Part shown: positions 34,948 through 45,785 of the stretch, piece by piece | How the letters are laid out: each line of letters opens with the position of its first letter | Numbering within the stretch: the first letter of the stretch is position 1 | DNA from: Vibrio hippocampi | GTDB lineage: Bacteria > Pseudomonadota > Gammaproteobacteria > Enterobacterales > Vibrionaceae | Assembly: GCF_921292975.1 (NCBI RefSeq) | Contig: NZ_CAKLCM010000001.1 | Coordinates: forward strand, 62,001 to 126,000 | Direction of reading: 5' to 3' | DNA: 64,000 nt | Notes under the pieces: generated by a model | Database searches by the model: none | The model's input: only the letters and a program-made list of their open reading frames with translations | Told to the model about the DNA's origin: nothing | Program-made: the position numbers and the translations under genes

Positions 34948-37014
34948 TTATTTCTGAAGTAGTGAAATATCAGCAATTTGCAGGAATAGGTTGCGGAGGT
35001 TGTTGAGCAGCGTCAGACGGTTTTTCTTCAGCGCTTCATCATCAGCCATAACCATAACATTATCGAAGAAAGCATCGACAGGCTCGCGCAGATCCGCAAG
35101 TTTACTCAGTGCTTGTTGATAGTTGCCCGTTGCAAACGCTGGTTCGAGTGCTTCAGTCATCACTTCGACATTCTCTGCGAGTATTTTTTCAGCGTCTTCT
35201 TGCAGTAGAGCAAGATCGATTTCCGCGGCAAGTTCACCATCGAATTTCGCTAGGATATTGCCGACACGCTTGTTGGCAGCAGCCAATGATTCCGCCGCTT
35301 CCAATTCACGGAAGTGCGACACTGCTTTAACACGTTGGTCAAAGTCAGCGGGTTTGGTTGGGCGGTTAGCCAATACCGCTTGAATCGTATCGACGCTAAA
35401 GCCTTCATCTTTATACCAAGCATTGAAACGACCAAGCATAAAGTCGATGACATCCGCTTCAACCTTGTCATTGGTGAGCTTGTCAGCAAACAGAGACTTC
35501 GCTTTGTTGATCAAGTCTGTCAGATCCAAGCTGTAGCCGTTTTCAACAATAATACGCAGTACACCCAAAGAGGCACGACGCAGCGCAAACGGGTCAGAAC
35601 CTTTAGGTGCTTGACCAATACCGAAGATACCAACAATGGTATCGAGCTTGTCTGCCATCGCAACCGCAGAAGAGATCGCGGTGCTTGGTAGTTGATCGCC
35701 GGCGAAACGAGGCATGTATTGCTCATAGAGTGCCAGTGCGACTTGCTCATCTTCACCATCGTGGGTTGCGTAGTGCATGCCCATCACACCTTGAGTATCC
35801 GTAAATTCAAATACCATGGAGGTCATTAGGTCACACTTAGCCAAAAGACCTGCACGTTTAGATTTATCTACGTCAGCGCCGATCTGCTCAGCGATATAAC
35901 CCGCCAGCTCAGTAATACGGTCGGTTTTATCTTTGATAGTGCCAAGCTGTTTCTGGAAGATTGCCTGTTCTAGCTCTGGTAAGCGATCAACAAGTGGGCG
36001 CTTACGGTCAGTGTTAAAGAAGAACTCTGCATCGGCCAGACGAGGGCGGACAACCTTTTCGTTACCTTCGATAACATGGCGAGGCTCTTTAGACTCGATG
36101 TTAGAGACGAAGATAAAGTTTGGCAGCAGCTTTTGGTTTTCATCGTAAACAGGGAAGTACTTTTGGTCACCTTTCATGGTGTAAACCAACGCTTCCGACG
36201 GTACTTTTAGAAACTCTTCTTCAAACTTAGCGGTCAGCACCACAGGCCATTCCACTAATGAAGTCACTTCTTCGACTAAGTCATCTTCAAGATCAGCAAC
36301 ACCGCCAACCGCCGCCGCTGCTTTTTTTGAGTCCGCTAGGATAATCGCTTTACGCGCTTCGTAGTCAGCCATGACTTTACCGCGCTGCTCTAAGAGCGCT
36401 GGGTATTGCTCCGCTGAGTCAATCGTGAACTCTTGCTCACCCATAAAGCGGTGACCACGGATAGTGCGGCTTGAAGCCACACCAAGGATCTCACCCTCAA
36501 TAAGCTCTGAGCCCATAAGCATGGTCAGTGTTTTTACTGGACGAATGAACTGAGTGGTCTTGTCGCCCCAACGCATTGGTTTGGCGATAGGTAGGTTGCC
36601 CAGTGCTTTCGCTGCTAGGTCGACAACGATTTCAGATGTTGCTTGACCCTTCACCTCTTGTTTAAACAGGAGCCATTCGCCTTTGTCTGTCACTAGACGA
36701 TCGGCTTGTTCAACCGTGATGCCGTTACCGCGAGCCCAACCTTGTGCCGCTTTAGTCGCGTTACCGTCCGCATCGAATGCAACCGATACTGCAGGACCAC
36801 GCTTCTCAACGATTTTGTCTTGTTGACCTTCAGCCAGCGCTGAAACTCTCAGTGCAAGACGACGCGGTGCTGCGTACCACTTCACACCTTCGTGGGTTAG
36901 GTTTGCTGCTTTAAGCTCAGCTTCGAAGTTTGCCGCAAATGCTTCCGCTAGCGTGCGAAGTTGTGTTGGTGGTAGCTCTTCAGTACCCAGTTCAATTAGA
37001 AATTCTTTAGCCAT
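34948..37014 (-). CDS. glyS: Glycine--tRNA ligase beta subunit
   Basis: Large subunit of the bacterial alpha2beta2 glycyl-tRNA synthetase, which contributes tRNA recognition. From ATG at 37014 ([16 protein letters not shown]) it is 688 residues (689 in E. coli), after a GAGGAG site; the longer frame to 37044 overlaps glyQ. The conserved N-terminal ELGTEELPP, the HD-like [15 protein letters not shown] (about residue 400) and a C-terminal anticodon-binding region are seen. It starts two bases after glyQ ends, so subunit synthesis is coupled. Confidence 0.97.
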   Translation of the reverse strand: MAKEFLIELGTEELPPTQLRTLAEAFAANFEAELKAANLTHEGVKWYAAPRRLALRVSALAEGQQDKIVEKRGPAVSVAFDADGNATKAAQGWARGNGITVEQADRLVTDKGEWLLFKQEVKGQATSEIVVDLAAKALGNLPIAKPMRWGDKTTQFIRPVKTLTMLMGSELIEGEILGVASSRTIRGHRFMGEQEFTIDSAEQYPALLEQRGKVMADYEARKAIILADSKKAAAAVGGVADLEDDLVEEVTSLVEWPVVLTAKFEEEFLKVPSEALVYTMKGDQKYFPVYDENQKLLPNFIFVSNIESKEPRHVIEGNEKVVRPRLADAEFFFNTDRKRPLVDRLPELEQAIFQKQLGTIKDKTDRITELAGYIAEQIGADVDKSKRAGLLAKCDLMTSMVFEFTDTQGVMGMHYATHDGEDEQVALALYEQYMPRFAGDQLPSTAISSAVAMADKLDTIVGIFGIGQAPKGSDPFALRRASLGVLRIIVENGYSLDLTDLINKAKSLFADKLTNDKVEADVIDFMLGRFNAWYKDEGFSVDTIQAVLANRPTKPADFDQRVKAVSHFRELEAAESLAAANKRVGNILAKFDGELAAEIDLALLQEDAEKILAENVEVMTEALEPAFATGNYQQALSKLADLREPVDAFFDNVMVMADDEALKKNRLTLLNNLRNLFLQIADISLLQK

Positions 37015-37016
37015 GG

Positions 37017-37940
37017 TTACTTCTCCTCGCCATCTTTTTTGCACATTGGGAAACCAAGGGCTTCACGTGATGCGTAGTATGCTTCCGCAACGGCTTTTGT
37101 TAGGTTGCGAATACGAAGGATGTAACGCTGGCGCTCTGTTACAGAGATGGCTTTACGTGCATCAAGCAGGTTAAAGGCATGAGCTGCTTTAAGGATTCGC
37201 TCGTATGCAGGTAGAGGTAGAGGCTTTTCAAGCTCTAGTAATTGCTTGGTTTCTTTTTCACACTGGTCAAAGAAAGCGAATAGGAAATCAACGTCAGCAT
37301 GTTCAAAGTTGTAAGTAGATTGCTCAACTTCGTTCTGGTGGAAAATATCACCATAGGTCACGTTGCTGCCGTCTGGGGCGACGTTCCAAACAAGATCGTA
37401 AACGGAGTCCACTTCTTGAATGTACATGGCAAGACGCTCGATACCGTAAGTGATCTCACCAGTGACGGGTTTACACTCGAGACCACCCACTTGCTGGAAG
37501 TAAGTAAACTGAGTGACTTCCATACCGTTAAGCCAGACTTCCCAGCCTAAACCCCAAGCACCGAGTGTTGGGTTTTCCCAGTTGTCTTCAACAAAGCGAA
37601 TATCATGCACAAGCGGGTCGATACCAAGCACTTCCAGCGAGCCTAGGTAGAGCTCCTGAATATTATCTGGAGAAGGCTTAAGAGCAACTTGGAACTGATA
37701 GTAGTGCTGCAGTCGGTTAGGGTTCTCACCATAGCGACCGTCGGTAGGACGACGAGAGGGCTGAACATAAGCGGTCGACATGGGTTCTGGACCAAGCGCA
37801 CGCAAGCATGTCATTGGGTGAGAGGTGCCGGCACCCACTTCCATATCAAGTGGTTGAACAATGGTACAGCCATTTTGTGCCCAGTAATCCTGCAGCGCGA
37901 GGATCATTCCCTGGAAGGTTTTGATATCGTATTTTTGCAT
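37017..37940 (-). CDS. glyQ: Glycine--tRNA ligase alpha subunit
   Basis: Catalytic class II subunit of the tetrameric glycyl-tRNA synthetase. From ATG at 37940 ([13 protein letters not shown]) it is 307 residues, near the family length (303 in E. coli). Upstream in-frame codons to 37991 give an atypical N-terminus and are rejected, although no strong ribosome site is visible at 37940. Motifs include [20 protein letters not shown] (about 34) and [19 protein letters not shown] (about 58). Confidence 0.96.
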   Translation of the reverse strand: MQKYDIKTFQGMILALQDYWAQNGCTIVQPLDMEVGAGTSHPMTCLRALGPEPMSTAYVQPSRRPTDGRYGENPNRLQHYYQFQVALKPSPDNIQELYLGSLEVLGIDPLVHDIRFVEDNWENPTLGAWGLGWEVWLNGMEVTQFTYFQQVGGLECKPVTGEITYGIERLAMYIQEVDSVYDLVWNVAPDGSNVTYGDIFHQNEVEQSTYNFEHADVDFLFAFFDQCEKETKQLLELEKPLPLPAYERILKAAHAFNLLDARKAISVTERQRYILRIRNLTKAVAEAYYASREALGFPMCKKDGEEK

Positions 37941-38112
37941 AGTCAATTCGCGCAATTCTTCTGTCTGAAAAAGATAAAAAATAACGATCAAGTATACCCA
38001 GTTATTCCCTGTGGGAGTAGGGGTAAACCTGCCTAATTAATCATCATAGTGGCAAAAATCGGCTTTTTTCTTTGTATGCAAGCTTAAATTGATGAAAGCA
38101 CAGCAGCCGATG

Positions 38113-38141
38113 TTGAATTTGTCGCGGGTGGCAATTACAAT
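38113..38141 (+). promoter_or_regulatory. Predicted promoter of the mneA riboswitch leader
   Basis: TTGAAT (38113-38118) and TACAAT (38136-38141) are separated by an ideal 17 bases. The predicted start near 38148 coincides with the first base of the riboswitch. Confidence 0.7.
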
Positions 38142-38146
38142 GCAGC

Positions 38147-38333
38147 CATCTTTGGGGAGTAGCTTGTTCAATATTTCGCCGAAACATTGAATTCGTTCGT
38201 CAACATAATTGGTGCAAAATCACCATGGCGCTCGAGACTTGTGCCAACAAGTTTAGCAAGACCATAGATAAGCGTTGCCAACCGGGGTGGGGGGTAAGGT
38301 TTGTCTATTGGTTAAAATAATAATCTCCGCCCC
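38147..38333 (+). ncRNA. yybP-ykoY (Mn2+) riboswitch with expression-platform hairpin
   Basis: The leader has the family's conserved blocks in order: TTTGGGGAGTAGC (38151-38163), CGTCAACATA (about 38198-38207), CGAGAC (38233-38238) and GCGTTGCCAACC (38272-38283). The class senses Mn2+ and controls Mn exporters. Just after it, GGGGTGGGG (38284-38292) can pair over 9 bp with CTCCGCCCC (38325-38333), ending 12 bases before the mneA GTG. This second helix could compete with the aptamer or occlude the start region. The pairing is visible in sequence; its function is an inference. Confidence 0.88.
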
Positions 38334-38345
38334 ATTGAGCATGTC

Positions 38346-38900
38346 GTGAGTATTTTAGCTATATCTATAACAACGGTCGCATTAGCCGAAATTGGGGATA
38401 AAACCCAGTTACTATCGCTATTGTTAGCCAGTCGCTATCGTAAACCTTTACCCATTATTGCTGCGATTTTTCTCGCCACTCTAGCCAATCATGCCCTTGC
38501 AGCTTGGTTGGGGGTTGTGGTTGCCGATCACCTCTCTCCGGAGGTTCTTAAGTGGGTATTAGTTGTGAGTTTTGCTGCAATGGCTGCTTGGGTGTTGATT
38601 CCCGATAAACTGGATGAAGATGACTCTATTTCCAATCGAGGACCATTTGTCGCGAGCTTTATTGCTTTTTTCATTGCTGAAATTGGTGACAAAACTCAGA
38701 TAGCGACGTCTATCTTAGCGGCAAAGTATTCGGAAGGACTACTGTTGGTCATTCTGGGTACAACAATAGGTATGCTGTTGGCGAATGTACCCGTAGTCAT
38801 GATTGGTAAATTGTCAGCAGACAAGCTCCCGTTGGTGTTGATTCGCAGAATTACCGCTGTGCTGTTTTTGATATTAGCGATCGCGGCGATCTTCAGTTAA
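38346..38900 (+). CDS. mneA: Manganese exporter MneA (UPF0016/GDT1 family)
   Basis: Inner-membrane exporter of Mn2+, 184 residues and about six membrane helices in two homologous halves. Each half carries the family motif E-x-GDKT: LAEIGDKTQLLSL (about residue 13) and IAEIGDKTQIATS (about 115). The V. cholerae homologue was identified as a manganese exporter, and the riboswitch upstream supports this. The start is GTG at 38346; the nearby ATG at 38341 runs into TGA after two codons. The ribosome site is weak. Confidence 0.92.
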   Translation: MSILAISITTVALAEIGDKTQLLSLLLASRYRKPLPIIAAIFLATLANHALAAWLGVVVADHLSPEVLKWVLVVSFAAMAAWVLIPDKLDEDDSISNRGPFVASFIAFFIAEIGDKTQIATSILAAKYSEGLLLVILGTTIGMLLANVPVVMIGKLSADKLPLVLIRRITAVLFLILAIAAIFS

Positions 38901-38921
38901 TCGTTCACATTGTTGAACGAT
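38901..38921 (+). terminator. Possible weak terminator or stem-loop after mneA
   Basis: ATCGTTCA and TGAACGAT form an 8-bp stem around CATTGT directly after the mneA stop. Only three T follow, so it may be an mRNA-end hairpin rather than an efficient terminator. Confidence 0.45.
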
Positions 38922-38944
38922 TTAATACTGACATTAAAGGAGTT

Positions 38945-39019
38945 ATGACAGGTCAATTTCGTGATGAATGGCGTATTAGTGCTACCATTGACATGATAGT
39001 TTACGGATGTGGACATTAG
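38945..39019 (+). CDS. Possible 24-residue micro-ORF
   Basis: A short open frame (ATG at 38945, TAG at 39017) with an excellent ribosome site, AAAGGAG, four bases ahead. The predicted peptide starts MTGQFRDEWR and ends VYGCGH. It lies between mneA and the small membrane protein at 39029, ten bases ahead of the latter's start, so it could be a leader peptide or part of a two-gene unit. I recognise no homologue; coding is supported only by the ribosome site. Confidence 0.3.
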   Translation: MTGQFRDEWRISATIDMIVYGCGH

Positions 39020-39028
39020 CGAGAGGGC

Positions 39029-39295
39029 ATGAATATGCTGACACGTTATACAAAAATGACACCAAAGAGCCAAAGTTATTTATTCTCTGTTGGACTCGTT
39101 CTGACACTGTTGGGTATGGTGTTAACCGATATGTGGATTCCTATGGTTGTCGGAGCCATTATTATGGCCGCCTTAACGGTTGAATCTTGGATTCGTGTGC
39201 AGCATTTGATACCCATGCATAATGAAATCCGCGCACTGCAAAAGCAGATAAGCAAACTCAATTCTGAAGTCAGAACCCTCGAATATGACGAATAA
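39029..39295 (+). CDS. Small membrane protein with coiled-coil tail, unknown function
   Basis: An 88-residue protein with two hydrophobic segments (about residues 17-35 and 38-52) and a C-terminal heptad-like stretch (EIRALQKQISKLNSEVRTLE). It is probably an inner-membrane protein with a cytoplasmic coiled coil. The site GAGAGGG precedes the ATG; an alternative ATG two codons later is possible. I do not recognise a functional family. It is followed by a terminator shared with tusA. Confidence 0.75.
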   Translation: MNMLTRYTKMTPKSQSYLFSVGLVLTLLGMVLTDMWIPMVVGAIIMAALTVESWIRVQHLIPMHNEIRALQKQISKLNSEVRTLEYDE

Positions 39296-39297
39296 AC

Positions 39298-39326
39298 AAA
39301 AGGCTGCATTTGATGCAGCCTTTTTT
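39298..39326. terminator. Bidirectional terminator, small membrane gene / tusA
   Basis: AAAAGGCTGCAT (39298-39309) and ATGCAGCCTTTTTT (39313-39326) form a strong hairpin with a T-run on the plus strand and AAAA (T on minus) at the other side. It overlaps the last bases of tusA. Confidence 0.92.
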
Positions 39327-39573
39327 ATTCCGTTCCCTTCCTGATTAAATAGAGATAGGGCAGTGTGTCGGTTTGCACACCGAGTAGTTGGTGGTCCATA
39401 AATCGGCAAAAGCTTGGAATATCACGGGTAGTTGAAGGGTCATCCGCTTTTACCAGCAGCACCTCACCGTTTTCCATTTTTCTTATCGTCTTCCTGACCA
39501 TCATCACGGGCTCTGGGCAACGCAGCCCTTGAGCTTCTAGGGTATGCGTAGCGAGTTCAGTTTTGATTGTCAT
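39325..39573 (-). CDS. tusA: Sulfur carrier protein TusA
   Basis: Cytoplasmic sulfur carrier that takes persulfide sulfur from IscS and passes it to the Tus relay for 2-thiouridine synthesis in tRNA; it also affects molybdenum cofactor and Fe-S metabolism. It is 82 residues (81 in E. coli). The active cysteine lies in [13 protein letters not shown] (Cys19), and the conserved [14 protein letters not shown] follows. Single gene, convergent with the small membrane protein. Confidence 0.95.
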   Translation of the reverse strand: MTIKTELATHTLEAQGLRCPEPVMMVRKTIRKMENGEVLLVKADDPSTTRDIPSFCRFMDHQLLGVQTDTLPYLYLIRKGTE

Positions 39574-40014
39574 TGGCGGCTCTTTGTCATGGTTAGTTTG
39601 GATAAATCACCGCAAATTTTACTCGTGAAGAAAAAATATGCAATAACACTTGGCAAAAGTTATTTTTTGCTCTAATGTTATTAACATTAATTTAACAACA
39701 AGATGATTCAGCTCAATACAGCAAATGATTAAGGTATGAATATATGAGTAAATTATTGGTTATCAGTTGTTTACATTTTATCTGATTTTGGCAAACTTAA
39801 CTTTTAATGTGAACTAAATGTTAAATTTAAAGTTATCTCACAGGCTACGACTTCCGACACTATCCCAATTTTCTTGGGCTTCCCCGCTGAAAGGCGGGAT
39901 TTTTTTGCCTGAAAAGCGTGATTAAACTAGCGATACCTCAATACCTTGCTTCGGTATATACTCTAAGACAACAACATCAAATCTTTGATATTTCGATAAA
40001 AGGTTGGGGTATTT
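39574..40014. other. Intergenic region with an isolated terminator hairpin; possible small RNA
   Basis: A 441-base, AT-rich gap between divergent tusA and the LysR gene. A stem CCCAA/TTGGG (39864-39878) and the intrinsic terminator CCCGC/GCGGG with seven T (39883-39906) lie on the plus strand, yet no gene ends upstream: tusA is on the other strand. This suggests an unannotated short plus-strand transcript beginning somewhere in 39780-39840, possibly Hfq-type. No ORF with a ribosome site was seen in that stretch. Confidence 0.45.
39883..39906 (+). terminator. Orphan intrinsic terminator
   Basis: A 5-bp GC stem, CCCGC/GCGGG, with loop TGAAAG, followed by A and then seven T. No annotated plus-strand gene feeds it. 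Confidence 0.8.
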
Positions 40015-40956
40015 GTGGAACTAGAAGAAATCTACCGAAGAGACTTGAACCTGTTAGTGGCTCTTAAGGTGCTGGTGGAAGAAGGCAGTGTTAGCCAAGC
40101 AGCGATCAGACTTAACCTCAGCCAGTCGGCGACGAGTCGTGTTCTCGGTCGATTAAGAGATTTACTGGATGATCCCTTGTTTACCCGTCAAGGTCAGCGC
40201 ATCATTCCAACCAGTAAGGCGCTCGAGATCAGTAAACAGATAGAGCAACCCCTAGAGTCCTTTCGACAACTGTTAACGCCGAGCGAATTCAACCCTTTTT
40301 ACTGCAATGAACGCTTTTTGATTGCTACCACAGATTATGCGATGCAGACCATACTGCCTTATGCCTTACCTAAGATCTATCAACAAGCCCCCAATATCTC
40401 TTTAGAGTTTGCGCCATTGCAGCATGAAAACCTATTCAAGCAGCTAAGTACCGACAAGGTCGATATGGCGATCTGTCGCCCAACAGGACTGGTATCGCCG
40501 TTACATCAAGATGTTTTAGGACCGGTTGGGGTTTCTTGTCTGGTGTCTAAGCATCATCCTTTGGCGAAGAAGACCATTACACTTGAAGACTATGTGTATG
40601 CACCTCATGCCATGATTGCGATCAGTGATGGCGTGAAGGCGTTACTGGATGCAGCCTTGATTAATCAAAAGCCTCGCAAGATGGTATTGCGCGCCTACCA
40701 TTTAGAAGCGGCGTTAGCCATTGTCGATAGCATGCCACTGATTATTACCGTACCGGCAGATTTAGCTTACTTAGTCGCTGAACGTTATGATCTGATCATC
40801 AAGCCGCTGCCATTTGCCTTTACCCCGTTTGATTACTCTTTGATTTGGCATTCAAGGTGTGACACTTCAGAGTCGCAAAAATGGCTGCGCAATGTCGTTA
40901 AAGAAGAGTGCGGAAAGTTGATTGCCAAGCGTATAGAAGATGTTGGCTTAGGTTGA
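40015..40956 (+). CDS. LysR-family transcriptional regulator, unknown target
   Basis: A 313-residue LTTR. The N-terminal winged HTH shows LNLLVALKVLVEEGSVSQAA (about residues 11-30) and LNLSQSATSRVLGRLRDLL (about 34-52), and a type 2 periplasmic-binding-like effector domain follows (about 95-300). The start is GTG at 40015, after GGTTGGGG. It is convergent with acuI across a hairpin at 41008-41036, so a direct link to acuI is not required. The effector is unknown. Confidence 0.9.
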   Translation: MELEEIYRRDLNLLVALKVLVEEGSVSQAAIRLNLSQSATSRVLGRLRDLLDDPLFTRQGQRIIPTSKALEISKQIEQPLESFRQLLTPSEFNPFYCNERFLIATTDYAMQTILPYALPKIYQQAPNISLEFAPLQHENLFKQLSTDKVDMAICRPTGLVSPLHQDVLGPVGVSCLVSKHHPLAKKTITLEDYVYAPHAMIAISDGVKALLDAALINQKPRKMVLRAYHLEAALAIVDSMPLIITVPADLAYLVAERYDLIIKPLPFAFTPFDYSLIWHSRCDTSESQKWLRNVVKEECGKLIAKRIEDVGLG

Positions 40957-41007
40957 CCGGAGCAATGACGCTAATCAGTTAATCAATAAACAGATAGACA
41001 AATAGAC

Positions 41008-41036
41008 AAGAGGCGTACCCATTGGATACGCCTCTT
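41008..41036. terminator. Probable bidirectional terminator, LysR gene / acuI
   Basis: AAGAGGCGTA and TACGCCTCTT form a 10-bp stem with a 9-base loop between two convergent genes. Flanking T-runs are short, so efficiency is uncertain. Confidence 0.65.
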
Positions 41037-41062
41037 TGATATCAATGATAATCACGGATGGA

Positions 41063-42043
41063 TTAGATCTTGATGGTCACACGACCTGTCACTGCACCAT
41101 TGGTGATATCTTCAGCCGCCTGAATCGCCTCTTCTAATGCGATAGTTTTGCTCGCTTGCTCGAAGTATGACGCAGGAAGTAGTTCAGATAACTGTTCCCA
41201 TGCCTTAATGCGTTTTTCGCGTGGACACATAACAGAATCGACACCCTGCAGGCGAACGTTGCGCAGAATAAACGGCATTACTGTGGTCGGAAGGTCAAAG
41301 CCGCCAGCAAGACCGCATGCCGCTACAACACCGTTGTAGTTCATTTGTGCCAGAACTTTAGAGAGAAGTTTGCTGCCAACGGTATCAACGGCGGCTGCCC
41401 ATACTTGACGCTCTAGTGGCTTAGCGGGTTCTTCAAGTTCGCTGCGCTCAACAATACGTGAAGCACCAAGGGAAGTCAGAAGCTCACCGTTTTCGGCGGC
41501 GCGACCGGTCACTGCTGCGACTTTATAGCCAAGTTGGTTTAGTAGAGTGACAGACACACTACCCACGCCACCGCTAGCGCCAGTAACAAGAACTTCACCA
41601 TCTTCAGGCTTGACACCAGCATCGACAATGGCTTGCACACAAAGCATCGCAGTAAAACCAGCAGTTCCGATAGCCATGACTTTTTCCGCATCTAATCCTG
41701 CTGGCATTGGCACTAACCAATCACCATTTAGGCTTGCTTTTTCAGCCATACCACCCCAATGGTTTTCACCGACCCCCCAGCCAGTGAGTACCACTTCGTC
41801 GCCTTCCTTGTATCGAGGGTCTTCAGACTGAGAAACCACACCAGCAAGGTCGATACCAGGAACCATAGGGAAGTTGCGAATGATCTTGCCCTTACCCGTA
41901 ATTGCCAACCCATCTTTAAAGTTAAGAGATGAGTATTTTACATCTATTTTTACATTCCCTTCCGGCAGTTGCGCTTCGTCAACTTGTGAGATGGTTGCGA
42001 TGGTTTTTTTGTCTTCTTGATTAAGCAATAGGGCTTTGAACAT
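41063..42043 (-). CDS. acuI: Acrylyl-CoA reductase (NADPH), YhdH/AcuI family
   Basis: Medium-chain dehydrogenase/reductase that reduces toxic acryloyl-CoA to propionyl-CoA. From ATG at 42043 (MFKALLLNQED) it is 326 residues, seven bases after GGAGAAC; an upstream TTG at 42055 would include the ribosome site. The fold shows SSLNFKDGLAITGKGKI (about 43), the NADPH motif TGASGGVGSVSVTLL (about 153) and the conserved CG/AGG segment AACGLAGG. No zinc-ligand set is seen, as expected. Adjacency to fadBA links it to acyl-CoA turnover. Confidence 0.9.
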   Translation of the reverse strand: MFKALLLNQEDKKTIATISQVDEAQLPEGNVKIDVKYSSLNFKDGLAITGKGKIIRNFPMVPGIDLAGVVSQSEDPRYKEGDEVVLTGWGVGENHWGGMAEKASLNGDWLVPMPAGLDAEKVMAIGTAGFTAMLCVQAIVDAGVKPEDGEVLVTGASGGVGSVSVTLLNQLGYKVAAVTGRAAENGELLTSLGASRIVERSELEEPAKPLERQVWAAAVDTVGSKLLSKVLAQMNYNGVVAACGLAGGFDLPTTVMPFILRNVRLQGVDSVMCPREKRIKAWEQLSELLPASYFEQASKTIALEEAIQAAEDITNGAVTGRVTIKI

Positions 42044-42153
42044 GATGTTCTCCAATGGATTGACGTTTAATCGATTGGGTTGAGTTTAGGTGAGTTATTT
42101 AAAAAAAAACAATGAAACTTCAACATTTTTACTATGCATAAAACGCATAAATA

Positions 42154-42185
42154 AAAACAGCCTGTTGGTGTTAACAGGCTGTTTT
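42154..42185 (-). terminator. Intrinsic terminator after fadA
   Basis: AAAACAGCCTGTT (42154-42166) and AACAGGCTGTTTT (42173-42185) form a 13-bp perfect stem; TTTTTATTTAT follows on the minus strand. It lies 16 bases after the fadA stop and separates it from acuI. Confidence 0.92.
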
Positions 42186-42200
42186 ATCGCATTGCATCTA

Positions 42201-43391
<1,191 letters not shown>

Positions 43392-45560
43392 TTACAGCGA
43401 ACCGGTTTGCTGTTGCTGATAAAAACTGCGGCCCTCTTGCGCCATTTCGACAAGCAGTGCAGGCACCTTATACATGGCACCGAGCGATTGGTACTGCTTG
43501 GCAATCTCGATATAGTTGGCAATACCCAAGCTGTCGAGATAGCGGAATACGCCGCCACGGAATGGCGGAAAACCGAGACCATACACCAGTGCCATATCTG
43601 CTTCTTGCGGCGATGCAATAATACCCTCGTCAAGGCAGAGAACGACCTCATTAATCATGGGTATCATCATGCGGTGAATAATCGCCTCGTCATCGAACGC
43701 TTGAGGATCTGATACCACCTGTTCAAGCAGTTGATTAATCTCAGCGCTGGTGGATTTGTTAGGTTTTCCACGTTTGTCTTTGGTGTAATCGTAAAACCCG
43801 CTGCCATTTTTTTGACCAAAGCGGTGGTTTTCAAATAGCACATCAATCGCGTCTTTACCTTGCTTCGCCATACGTTCAGGGAAGCCTTTCGCCATAACCG
43901 CTTGAGCATGATGAGCGGTATCGACGCCGACAACATCAAGAAGGTACGCCGGTCCCATCGGCCAGCCAAATTTCTTCTCCATCACTTTATCTATACGGAC
44001 AAAGTCTCCCCCGTCATTGATCAGTTGACTAAAGCCGCCGAAGTAAGGGAACAGTACTCGATTAACAAAGAACCCAGGGCAATCATTGACCACGATCGGT
44101 GATTTCCCCATCTTGGCGGCATAAGCCACCACTCTATCGATGGTTTCGTCCGAGGTATGTTCTCCTCGAATGATCTCCACTAATGGCATGCGATGAACGG
44201 GGTTAAAAAAGTGCATGCCGCAGAAGTTCTCAGGGCGAGTCAGTGATTGCGCCAGCAAGTTAATAGGAATGGTAGAGGTGTTGGAAGCGATCACAGTGTC
44301 GTTGGAAACATGGCTTTCGACTTCACAAAGTACCGAGGCTTTGATTTTTGGATTTTCAACCACGGCTTCGACAATGACATCACTGTGCTCAATGCCCGCA
44401 TAATGAAGAGTCGGAGTAATGGATGAGAGGATCCCAGCCATCTTAAATCCATCGATACGTCCTCTTTGTAGTCGTTTATTGAGCAGTTTAGAGGCTTCTG
44501 ACATGCCGAGTTCTAAGGATGGTTGAGCAATATCCTTCATCAATACCGGCACCCCTTTGAGGGCGGATTGATAGGCGATACCACCGCCCATAATACCTGC
44601 GCCCAGCACCGCTGCTCTTTGGGTCGGTTGACCTTTTTTAGCTGCGCTTTTTGCCAACCCTTTGATGTATTGATCGTTTAGGAAGATACCCACCAAAGAC
44701 TTTGCGGTTTCAGAGACCGCTAAATCGACGAAGTAATCGGCTTCAATAGCAAGAGCCTCGTCTCTGCCCTTACTGCTTGCGGCTTCAATGGCATTCACTG
44801 CTGCCATTGGGGCTGGGTAGTGTGGACCGGCTTTTTGTGCCACTAAGCCTTTAGCAACGTTAAAGCTCATCATCGCTTCCACTTTCGATAGGGGAAGTGG
44901 CGATAACTTCTGTAGACGTCGGGCTTTCCAATCAATTTTTTCATTGATCGCTGACTGCAAGGTATCGAGCGCAGACTGATGCAGCTTGTCGTTATCGACA
45001 ATCGCATCAAGCAACCCAAGCTTGAGTGCTTCATCAGCACGGCATGCTTTGCCTTGGGTGATAATTTCCAGCGCACTGTCAGTCCCAATTACCCTTGGTA
45101 GGCGAACCGTGCCACCAAAGCCTGGCATGATGCCAAGTTTGGTTTCTGGCAGACCAATACTAGTGGTCTTATCGCCAACGCGAATATCGGTGGCGAGTAC
45201 GCACTCACATCCGCCACCTAATGTGTGCCCTTTGAGCGCAGATATCGTTGGAAATGGTAGGTCTTCTAGCTTACAAAAAATATCATTGGCGTAGCTTAAC
45301 CACTGTTTAAGTTCTGGTTTAGGTTTGGCAAACAGACCAAGAAACTCGCCAATATCAGCACCGACAATAAAGGTGTCATGACTGCTGGTGAGTAGCAAAC
45401 CGTTTAAGTGGTCTTGGTCTTTAATGATATCTAATGCTTGGTTAAGTGCTTCGAGGGTTTTGAGATCCAGTTTATTGACAGAAAGCGGAGCGTTAAAACA
45501 CAACTCGGCAATGTTGGGTCGTACTTCTTGTACTTGTAGAGTTTCAGATTGGTAAATCAT
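43392..45560 (-). CDS. fadB: Fatty acid oxidation complex alpha subunit
   Basis: Multifunctional enzyme with enoyl-CoA hydratase/isomerase and 3-hydroxyacyl-CoA dehydrogenase activities, which forms an alpha2beta2 complex with FadA. It is 722 residues (729 in E. coli). The N-terminal crotonase domain shows [10 protein letters not shown] (about 64) and [18 protein letters not shown] (about 103). The NAD motif is [16 protein letters not shown] (about 318), and the dehydrogenase motif is [17 protein letters not shown] (about 447) and [14 protein letters not shown] (about 495). A FadR-type operator lies upstream. Confidence 0.97.
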   Translation of the reverse strand: MIYQSETLQVQEVRPNIAELCFNAPLSVNKLDLKTLEALNQALDIIKDQDHLNGLLLTSSHDTFIVGADIGEFLGLFAKPKPELKQWLSYANDIFCKLEDLPFPTISALKGHTLGGGCECVLATDIRVGDKTTSIGLPETKLGIMPGFGGTVRLPRVIGTDSALEIITQGKACRADEALKLGLLDAIVDNDKLHQSALDTLQSAINEKIDWKARRLQKLSPLPLSKVEAMMSFNVAKGLVAQKAGPHYPAPMAAVNAIEAASSKGRDEALAIEADYFVDLAVSETAKSLVGIFLNDQYIKGLAKSAAKKGQPTQRAAVLGAGIMGGGIAYQSALKGVPVLMKDIAQPSLELGMSEASKLLNKRLQRGRIDGFKMAGILSSITPTLHYAGIEHSDVIVEAVVENPKIKASVLCEVESHVSNDTVIASNTSTIPINLLAQSLTRPENFCGMHFFNPVHRMPLVEIIRGEHTSDETIDRVVAYAAKMGKSPIVVNDCPGFFVNRVLFPYFGGFSQLINDGGDFVRIDKVMEKKFGWPMGPAYLLDVVGVDTAHHAQAVMAKGFPERMAKQGKDAIDVLFENHRFGQKNGSGFYDYTKDKRGKPNKSTSAEINQLLEQVVSDPQAFDDEAIIHRMMIPMINEVVLCLDEGIIASPQEADMALVYGLGFPPFRGGVFRYLDSLGIANYIEIAKQYQSLGAMYKVPALLVEMAQEGRSFYQQQQTGSL

Positions 45561-45626
45561 TGTCGTTCTCCGTGACAGACAATCTTGTATCGCGATTGAG
45601 TGAGAGCGGTGATGTTATTGTTATCT

Positions 45627-45639
45627 CTGGTTAGACCAG
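45627..45639. promoter_or_regulatory. FadR-type operator upstream of fadB
   Basis: CTGGTTAGACCAG is a 5-bp inverted repeat around TAG and closely matches the FadR consensus (CTGGTCNGACCAG) and the E. coli fadB operator. It lies 67 bases upstream of the fadB start, which suits repression of the operon in the absence of long-chain acyl-CoA. Confidence 0.8.
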
Positions 45640-45785
45640 TGAACTAAGTGTGTACCCCGACAACGATAATTTCAATACATTTTTTAAACATTTGTTTAAC
45701 ATTTAACGAAAGTGTTATCCATAGCGGTTTTTTTAAGCCCTCGTGTTAGAATACGTTTTTTTATCCACACACAAAGCAAGCCTTA

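Noticed and set aside
37061..37080. TTCACGTGA near 37061 as a parS site
   Set aside because: Only the CACGTG core matches; the outer TGTT/AACA arms are absent.
38341..38349. ATG at 38341 as the mneA start
   Set aside because: It is out of frame with mneA and reads into TGA after two codons.
40957..41062. Regulatory link between the LysR gene and acuI by a shared promoter
   Set aside because: The genes converge here; the gap holds only a hairpin, so a shared promoter is impossible.
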